From NCBI GenBank assembly GCA_012026925.1, contig VEPJ01000236.1, forward strand, positions 1-40,814: DNA of 40,814 nucleotides. The letters run 5' to 3'. Origin of the DNA: Gammaproteobacteria bacterium. GTDB taxonomy: Bacteria; Pseudomonadota; Gammaproteobacteria; Steroidobacterales; Steroidobacteraceae. The notes under the pieces were generated by a model, which saw only the letters and a program-made list of their open reading frames with translations, was not told the origin of the DNA and did not search any database. Positions 35,086 to 40,814 of this stretch are shown here, one piece after another. The position numbers and the translations under genes were made by a program. Every line of letters starts with the position of its first letter. Position 1 is the stretch's first letter.

Positions 35086-36459
35086 ATGAGCGGCGCACAT
35101 TCGGATGCACTGGTCTTCTTCGGCGCGACGGGCGACCTGGCGTACAAGAAGATCTTTCCGTCGCTGCAGGCGATGGTGAAGCGCGGCACGCTCGACGTGC
35201 CGGTGATCGGCGTGGCCAGGGCGGGCTGGACGCTCGAGCAGTTGCAGGCCCGCGCGCGCGACAGCCTCGAGAAGCACGGCGGCATCGACGAGGCGGCGTT
35301 CGCGAAGTTCTGCAGCCTGCTCAGGTATGTGGACGGCGACTACGCCGACCCGGCGACGTTCGCAGCCTTGCGTCGCGAACTCGGTGCCGCACGACGACCG
35401 GCCCATTACCTCGCGATTCCGCCCGTGCTGTTCGGCTCGGTCGTGGAGAAGCTGGCCCAGTCCGGGTGCACGAGCGGCGCGCGCGTCGTCGTCGAGAAGC
35501 CGTTCGGGACCGATCTTGCGTCGGCTCGCGCGCTCAACAGGATCCTCTTCTCGTGCTTCGACGAGAGCTCGATCTTCCGCATCGATCACTATCTCGGCAA
35601 GCGGCCGGTGCACAACATGCTGTTCGTGCGCTTCGCCAACACGCTCCTCGAGTCGTTCTGGAACCGCAGCCACGTCGAGAGCGTGCAGGTCACGATGGCG
35701 GAGGATTTCGGAGTGCAGGGCCGCGGCGCCTTCTACGACCAGACCGGCACGATCCGCGACGTGGTGCAGAACCACCTGTTCCAGGTGCTCGCGAACCTGG
35801 CAATGGAACCGCCGGTACGCACCGACAGCGAGTCGGTCCGCGACGAGAAGGTGAAGGTCCTCAAGGCCGTCGATCCGATCCAGGCGGGCGATCTCGTGCG
35901 CGGCCAGTTCCGCGGCTATCGCGACGAGCCCGGCGTGGCGAAGGACTCGCAGGTCGAGACGTTCGCGGCCCTGCGGCTGCACGTGAACTCGTGGCGCTGG
36001 AGCGGCGTGCCGTTCTACATCCGTGCCGGCAAGTCGTTGCCCGTCACGTGCACGGAAGTCCTCGTCCGGTTGCGCCACCCACCGACGGTGTTTCCGACGG
36101 CCATCCGGGCGGCGAACTACATGCGCTTCCGCATCAGCCCGGAAGTGGAGGGCGCGTTCGGGCTGACGGTGATGGACCGGGAGGACAAGCTGGTCGGCCA
36201 GCCGGCCGAACTGCTGGCGCACCGCAGCGCGGCGGCCGGCGAGATGGAGGCTTACGAGCGCGTGCTCACGGACGCGATGGAAGGGGACGCGACGCTCTTT
36301 GCGCGCGAGGACTACGTCGAGGAAGCCTGGCGGATCGTGGATCCCGTGCTGAAGAGCGGGACACCCGTGTACGCCTACGAGCCGGGCACCTGGGGGCCGG
36401 CCGAAGTCGCTGCGGTGACGCCGCCGGGCGGGTGGGCGAACCCCGTCGTCGACGCCTGA
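35086..36459 (+). CDS. zwf: Glucose-6-phosphate 1-dehydrogenase
   Basis: Zwf oxidises glucose-6-phosphate to 6-phosphogluconolactone, the first step of the oxidative pentose-phosphate pathway. The 457-residue protein has the coenzyme site [17 protein letters not shown] at residues 11-27. The signature [17 protein letters not shown] carries the catalytic histidine and substrate lysine, and [11 protein letters not shown] and [10 protein letters not shown] are further family blocks. The length is slightly below the usual 480-510. The ATG at 35086, 25 bases after gnd, fits the family N-terminus better than the upstream in-frame start inside gnd. Confidence 0.96.
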   Translation: MSGAHSDALVFFGATGDLAYKKIFPSLQAMVKRGTLDVPVIGVARAGWTLEQLQARARDSLEKHGGIDEAAFAKFCSLLRYVDGDYADPATFAALRRELGAARRPAHYLAIPPVLFGSVVEKLAQSGCTSGARVVVEKPFGTDLASARALNRILFSCFDESSIFRIDHYLGKRPVHNMLFVRFANTLLESFWNRSHVESVQVTMAEDFGVQGRGAFYDQTGTIRDVVQNHLFQVLANLAMEPPVRTDSESVRDEKVKVLKAVDPIQAGDLVRGQFRGYRDEPGVAKDSQVETFAALRLHVNSWRWSGVPFYIRAGKSLPVTCTEVLVRLRHPPTVFPTAIRAANYMRFRISPEVEGAFGLTVMDREDKLVGQPAELLAHRSAAAGEMEAYERVLTDAMEGDATLFAREDYVEEAWRIVDPVLKSGTPVYAYEPGTWGPAEVAAVTPPGGWANPVVDA

Positions 36460-36471
36460 TCGCGACCAGCC

Positions 36472-37161
36472 ATGCGGATCGAATTGCGGGACGACGCGCA
36501 GTCGGTGGCCGAGGCCGCGGCCGAATTCATCGCGAGTGAGGCGCGCGCCGCGGTTTCCGCGCGAGGTCGCTTCCTGCTCGCAGTGAGTGGCGGCCACACC
36601 CCTTGGATCATGCTGCGCGCACTCGCAGCGCTGCCGATGCCCTGGGAACGCGTGCACCTATTCCAGGTGGACGAACGCGTCGCGCCGGCCGGCGATGCCG
36701 ATCGCAACCTGACTCACCTGCAGGAAGCGCTGCTCGTTCATGTGCCGCTGCGTCGCGACCAGGTGCACGCGATGCCCGTCGAGTCGGCCAGTCTCGATGT
36801 GGCGGCCGGAGCCTACGAGCGCGAACTTCGCTTGGCGGCGGGTGCCCCGCCGGTGCTCGATCTCGTCCACCTCGGGCTCGGCCCCGACGGCCACACGGCG
36901 TCGCTGGTGCCCGGCGATGCGTCGCTCGAAGTCGGCAACGCGGACGTCGCGCTGGCGGGGCCCTACCAGGGCCGTCGCCGCATGACGCTGACGTATCCGG
37001 TGATCGATCGGGCGCGACGGGTGATGTGGGTCGTCACGGGTGCCGAGAAGGCGGCCATGCTGCACCGGCTGCGGGCCGGCGACCGTTCCATTCCTGCCGG
37101 GCGGGTGCGCCAGGAGAACGCAATCGTGTTCGCCGACCGCGCCGCCATCGGCGGCGAATGA
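36472..37161 (+). CDS. pgl: 6-phosphogluconolactonase
   Basis: Pgl hydrolyses 6-phosphogluconolactone between the Zwf and Gnd steps. The 229-residue DevB-type protein shows FLLAVSGGHTPWIMLRAL, the substrate loop HLFQVDERVAPAGDADRN and the catalytic segment LVHLGLGPDGHTASLVPGD, plus VMWVVTGAEKA near the C-terminus. The length is typical. It begins 12 bases after zwf, so all three oxidative pentose-phosphate enzymes are contiguous, in the order gnd, zwf, pgl. Confidence 0.95.
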   Translation: MRIELRDDAQSVAEAAAEFIASEARAAVSARGRFLLAVSGGHTPWIMLRALAALPMPWERVHLFQVDERVAPAGDADRNLTHLQEALLVHVPLRRDQVHAMPVESASLDVAAGAYERELRLAAGAPPVLDLVHLGLGPDGHTASLVPGDASLEVGNADVALAGPYQGRRRMTLTYPVIDRARRVMWVVTGAEKAAMLHRLRAGDRSIPAGRVRQENAIVFADRAAIGGE

Positions 37162-37217
37162 ACTGAAGTTTCGACGGCGACGGGCCCGAGCCGGGCGACA
37201 GGAAGGGAATTGAGCCA

Positions 37218-38450
37218 ATGAGGAACACGGGTGTCTTCGTCCTGCTGGTGACTGGATGCCTCCTGGACGCAGCGTCTGCCGGCGCTTCCGCGGGCACACA
37301 GTCTCCGGGAGCGGCCCAGCCGATCGAGCAGCGCGGCGAGTACCTCGCGACGGCTGGCGACTGCATCTCGTGCCACACCGGACCTGGCGGGAAGCCGTTC
37401 GCAGGGGGCGGCCGTCTGAACACGCCGTTCGGTTACCTCCTCGCGCCCAACATCACGCCTGATCCGGAGACCGGCATCGGTGGCTGGACGGCGGACGATT
37501 TCTACCGCGCGATGCATGAAGGCGTGAACAGGCGCGGGCAGGACATGTTCCCTTGCATGCCTTTCGTCTTCTACACGCGCGTGACCCGGGACGACAGCGA
37601 CGCGATCTACGCCTACCTGCGCGCGCTCCAGCCGGTGCGGAACGCGGTCGACGTCAATCACCTGCGTTTTCCGTTCGACCAGCGCTGGTCCATGGCGGGC
37701 TGGCGCGAGCTGTTCTTCACCGAGGGCACGTTCAAGTCGGATCCCACGGCTTCGGACTCGTGGAATCGGGGCGCTTACCTCGTCGAGGGGCTCGGCCACT
37801 GCAGTGCCTGCCACTCCCCGCGCGACGTGGCTGGCGGCATCGAGACGCGGCACGAGTACACCGGCGCGGAAATCGACGGCTGGTTTGCGCCGAACATTTC
37901 CTCGAACCTGCACGTCGGGCTCGGCTCCTGGACTGCGGACGAGATCGCAACCTATCTCAAGACCGGCGTGCGCAAGGGCAAGACGACGACGTTCGGGCCG
38001 ATGGCCGAGGTCGTGCACAACAGCACGAGCAAGCTGACCGACGCGGACCTCGCCGCGATGGCCCAGTACCTGAAGACGCTGCCGCCCGAGTCGCCGCTGC
38101 GGACGGCCAGGGCCGTCCCGTCCGAATCGCAGCAGCGGGGGGCCACGCTGTACCTCGATCACTGCGCCGCCTGTCACCAGGCCAAGGGGCGCGGCATGCC
38201 CGGGATCTTCCCGCCGCTGGCGGGCAATGGGGCGGTCATCGCCGGCGATCCGGGCAACGTCCTGCAGGCGATGCTGAACGGGATCCCGATGCAGAACGGG
38301 TACATTCCCATGCCGTCGTTCGCGAGCCAGTTGCGCGACCAGCAGAACGCCGCCATCGCGAACTACGTGCGCACGAGCTGGGGCAACACGGCGGTCGCGA
38401 ACGCGTCGGCACCGGAGGTCGCCAGGCTCCGGGCGGCGCGCGCGCAGTAG
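37218..38450 (+). CDS. Exported triheme cytochrome c (alcohol/gluconate dehydrogenase subunit-like)
   Basis: The 410-residue precursor has a signal peptide (MRNTGVFVLLVTGCLLDAAS) and three heme-c sites: CISCH (C49/C52/H53), CSACH (C195/C198/H199) and CAACH (C316/C319/H320). Axial methionine candidates lie in DMFPCMPF, TTFGPMAEV and YIPMPSF. This three-domain layout is that of the cytochrome subunit of membrane-bound alcohol, aldehyde, sorbitol and gluconate dehydrogenases (AdhB type), which passes electrons to the quinone pool. No partner dehydrogenase subunit is adjacent. It lies 56 bases after pgl with a purine-rich ribosome site, so it may be read through from the sugar operon, hinting at periplasmic glucose or gluconate oxidation. 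That link is inferred. Confidence 0.9.
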   Translation: MRNTGVFVLLVTGCLLDAASAGASAGTQSPGAAQPIEQRGEYLATAGDCISCHTGPGGKPFAGGGRLNTPFGYLLAPNITPDPETGIGGWTADDFYRAMHEGVNRRGQDMFPCMPFVFYTRVTRDDSDAIYAYLRALQPVRNAVDVNHLRFPFDQRWSMAGWRELFFTEGTFKSDPTASDSWNRGAYLVEGLGHCSACHSPRDVAGGIETRHEYTGAEIDGWFAPNISSNLHVGLGSWTADEIATYLKTGVRKGKTTTFGPMAEVVHNSTSKLTDADLAAMAQYLKTLPPESPLRTARAVPSESQQRGATLYLDHCAACHQAKGRGMPGIFPPLAGNGAVIAGDPGNVLQAMLNGIPMQNGYIPMPSFASQLRDQQNAAIANYVRTSWGNTAVANASAPEVARLRAARAQ

Positions 38451-38513
38451 GGACTTCAAGCCGGACGCAGAACGACCGCCGACACGATGACTCTCGATAC
38501 GGGAAGCACGACG

Positions 38514-40814
38514 ATGATCTCACGACTTTCTTCGCTGGCCCTCGGGCTCCTGGTGGCGACGGCCGCTGTATTCGCACCCTGTGCCTTTGCGCAGCAGGAC
38601 GCGTCCGCGGCCAGCGCGGCTCCGGGACCGTGGCCGAAGCAGGTGCCGCTGTCGAACGGCGTCGCGATGATCTACCAGCCCCAGGTGAGCCAGTGGCAGG
38701 ACGACGACCTCCAGTACCGCGCGGCCGTGAGCGTCAGCATCGACGGGACGCCGGGCCAGGCCTTCGGTGTCGTCTGGGCGCAGTCGCGCACCGAGGTGGA
38801 CCAGGTCGCGCGCATGGTGATCCTCGACGACGTCGAGCTGCTGCGCGCCAACTTCCCCTCGATGGCCGACGGCGGCGCGCAGGTGCTGAGCGACCTGCGG
38901 CAGTTCTACGCGGCGAACCCGCCGGATTCCGTGCCGCTCGACTTCGTGCAGGCGTCGCTCGGCGCTTCGCAGACGGTGCGGCCGAACGGCGTTGCCGTGA
39001 ACAACACGCCACCCCGCGTCGTCGTCAGCACCACGCCCGCGCTGCTCGTGACGGTGCAGGGCGACCCGGTCCTGAAGCCGGTCAATGGCACGAAGCTGCA
39101 GCGAGTCATCGACACCCGCGCGCTCATCCTGCGCAAGGGCACCCGGCCGCCGTATTACCTGCACGTCTACGACGGCTGGATGGAGTCGGCGTCCGTGGAT
39201 GGCCCGTGGCAGGTGTCGAAGAAGCCGCACGACGATCTCGACGCCGTCGCGCAGCAGCTGTCGAAGTCCGGCGTCGTCGACCTTCTCGACGGCGGCCCGA
39301 ACGCGCCGCACCGGCTGTCGCTCGCGAACGGCGTGCCGACGATCTACGTCGCGCACGATCCCACCGAGCTCGTCGTGTTCAAGGGCACGCCCGACTTCGT
39401 ACCCATCACGGGGACGGGGCTGCTCTGGGCGAACAACACGACCTCGAGCGTGATCGTCGACACGTCGAGCAACCTCTACTACGTGCTTCTCTCCGGTCGC
39501 TGGTATCGCGCGAGCTCGATGGACGGCCAGTGGAGCTACGTCGCGAACAACGCGCTGCCCGGATCCTTCGCGCAGATCCCGGCAAGTTCGCCGGCGGGCG
39601 TCGTGCTCGCCACGGTCGCCGGCACCCCGCAGGCACAGGAAGCGGTGATCGCCTCGACGATTCCGCAGACTGCGACCGTTCCGCGCGTGGGTGGGCCGGC
39701 GTTCACGCCGCAGTTCGATGGTCCGCCGCAGTACCGCCCGATCGCGGGCACGCAGCTCTCCTACGTCGCGAATTCCGACCTGCCGCTGATCCAGGTGGGC
39801 CCGAATTCCTACTACGCGGTGCAGGCGGGCGTCTGGTTCACGTCGAGCAACGTGACCGGCCCATGGAGCGTGGCGACGTCCGTGCCGCCGGCGATCTACA
39901 CGATCCCGCCGAGTTCGCCGCTCTATTACGTCACCTATGTGAAGGTCTACGAGTCCACGCCCGACAACGTGTACGTCGGCTACACGCCGGGTTACACGGG
40001 CTCGGTCGTGTCGACGGATGGCACGGTCGTCTACGGCACCGGATACTGGTACACGCCGTGGATCGGCGACGACTACTACCCGGTGCCACTCACCTGGGGC
40101 GTCGCCGCGGATCCGATCTACAACCCGGCCGTCGGTTTCGCCTTCGGTTTCGCAGTGGCTGCCGCCGCCGATCCGTACTGGTTCTGGGGCACGCCGTACT
40201 ACGCGCCGGCGTACTGGGGCACGCCGTGCTGCGGCACCATCAGCGCGAACACGAACGTGTACCGCGCCTACGGCAACACCGTCGCCTCGGGCACGCGCAG
40301 CTGGTACCAGGACTCGAACGGCAAGATCGGCACGACGGCGCAGGGGACGTACGCGAACGCCCGCACCGGCACGACAGGCTCGTACTACGGCAACCGCAGC
40401 TACAACCCGAACACGGGCAACCTCGACACGAGTACGAACCGCACGTTCAGCACGGCTGGCGGCACGTCGGGGGACGTGAACCGCTCGGCGCAGTACGATA
40501 CGCAGACCGGCGGTCGCACGTACGATTCCAACATGTCCGCGACCACCGCCGGCGGCAGCTCCATCGATCGCTCGGTCTCGGCGTCGGATGGCTCGGGCGG
40601 ATTCCAGCGCGACGCGTCGACGACCGTGAATGACGCGCGCACGGGACAGAGCTACACCCATGACTCCGGCTCGCCGCGCAGTGACTATTACGCCGGCTCG
40701 GACGGAAACGTGTATCGCAATGGCGACGGTGGCTGGCAGCAGTACCGCGGCGACGGAGGCTGGCAGGGCGCCGGCGACCAGGGCTGGGCCGATCGCGAGT
40801 CGGCGGCCCGCGAC
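38514..40814 (+). CDS. Large exported repeat protein of unknown function (3' end beyond the window)
   Basis: The frame is open for 767 codons from ATG 38514 to the window edge. It has a signal peptide (ISRLSSLALGLLVATAAVFA, cleavage after AFA-QQ). The N-terminal part (WPKQVPLSNGVAMIYQPQVS, RAAVSVSIDGTPGQAFGVVW) is globular. The middle contains three copies of a YY-x-x-x-x-G-x-W...S...G-x-W module near residues 215, 322 and 442. Then comes a Tyr/Trp/Gly/Pro-rich stretch (YGTGYWYTPWIGDDYYPV, PYWFWGTPYYAPAYWGTPC). The C-terminus is a low-complexity Gly/Ser/Thr/Asn region with repeated thread-like units. An in-frame ATG at 38487 is an alternative start with a poorer signal peptide. It probably lies in the periplasm or cell envelope. 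I do not assign a function. Confidence 0.8.
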   Translation, partial: MISRLSSLALGLLVATAAVFAPCAFAQQDASAASAAPGPWPKQVPLSNGVAMIYQPQVSQWQDDDLQYRAAVSVSIDGTPGQAFGVVWAQSRTEVDQVARMVILDDVELLRANFPSMADGGAQVLSDLRQFYAANPPDSVPLDFVQASLGASQTVRPNGVAVNNTPPRVVVSTTPALLVTVQGDPVLKPVNGTKLQRVIDTRALILRKGTRPPYYLHVYDGWMESASVDGPWQVSKKPHDDLDAVAQQLSKSGVVDLLDGGPNAPHRLSLANGVPTIYVAHDPTELVVFKGTPDFVPITGTGLLWANNTTSSVIVDTSSNLYYVLLSGRWYRASSMDGQWSYVANNALPGSFAQIPASSPAGVVLATVAGTPQAQEAVIASTIPQTATVPRVGGPAFTPQFDGPPQYRPIAGTQLSYVANSDLPLIQVGPNSYYAVQAGVWFTSSNVTGPWSVATSVPPAIYTIPPSSPLYYVTYVKVYESTPDNVYVGYTPGYTGSVVSTDGTVVYGTGYWYTPWIGDDYYPVPLTWGVAADPIYNPAVGFAFGFAVAAAADPYWFWGTPYYAPAYWGTPCCGTISANTNVYRAYGNTVASGTRSWYQDSNGKIGTTAQGTYANARTGTTGSYYGNRSYNPNTGNLDTSTNRTFSTAGGTSGDVNRSAQYDTQTGGRTYDSNMSATTAGGSSIDRSVSASDGSGGFQRDASTTVNDARTGQSYTHDSGSPRSDYYAGSDGNVYRNGDGGWQQYRGDGGWQGAGDQGWADRESAARD

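Noticed and set aside
37553-40633. 1026-codon plus-strand frame overlapping the cytochrome and the exported repeat protein.
   Set aside because: The CXXCH sites and the signal peptides lie in other frames. This product is Arg-rich and featureless, as expected for an out-of-phase high-GC frame.

Overview
The window is 40.8 kb of GC-rich, densely coding bacterial chromosome with about 31 protein genes and no visible tRNA, rRNA, CRISPR array, insertion sequence or prophage. The outer-membrane lipoproteins, a MexAB-OprM-type RND pump, a multiheme c-type cytochrome and an E. coli-type Pho box point to a Gram-negative proteobacterium, probably beta or gamma. This assignment is inferred from gene content and base composition; no phylogenetic marker is present.

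Left part (1-6.3 kb, minus strand). After the tail of an unidentified gene comes an arsenic operon read leftward: arsR, thioredoxin-type arsC, acr3, arsM and a TauD/TfdA-type dioxygenase. Its promoter region carries two abutting inverted repeats beside the arsR start codon. Upstream is a separate three-gene unit: an XRE regulator and two serine alpha/beta-hydrolases. Palindromic repeats overlay its promoter.

6.4-15.2 kb. A CoA-disulfide-reductase/rhodanese fusion faces a periplasmic DsrE-like protein. Next is pstS-pstC-pstA (minus strand) behind a well-formed Pho box, without pstB or phoU in the window. Then come an exported YtcJ-like amidohydrolase, uppP and a glutathione S-transferase.

15.3-24.1 kb. 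A two-gene NitT/TauT-type ABC transporter has a duplicated-domain permease and an ATPase with an extra C-terminal domain, but no binding protein. It is followed by a TMEM175-family gene whose 5' end is missing, an NpdG-like NAD(P)-binding protein, an exported FG-GAP repeat protein, a DUF1254/DUF1214 lipoprotein and an AraC-family regulator.

24.3-30.6 kb. A complete RND tripartite efflux operon (adaptor, pump, outer-membrane channel) is divergent from the AraC regulator. A small cysteine-rich lipoprotein follows.

30.6-40.8 kb. A tight five-gene operon encodes a cytosolic GH63-like glucosidase, a polyphosphate-glucokinase-like ROK kinase, 6-phosphogluconate dehydrogenase, glucose-6-phosphate dehydrogenase and 6-phosphogluconolactonase. 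Together these could take a stored or imported glucoside to ribulose-5-phosphate and reduced pyridine nucleotide. A triheme cytochrome c and a large exported repeat protein, cut by the window edge, follow. The most unusual items are this glucoside-to-pentose-phosphate operon, the TauD gene inside the ars operon, the XRE/two-hydrolase unit with its clustered operators, and the pst cluster lacking its ATPase.
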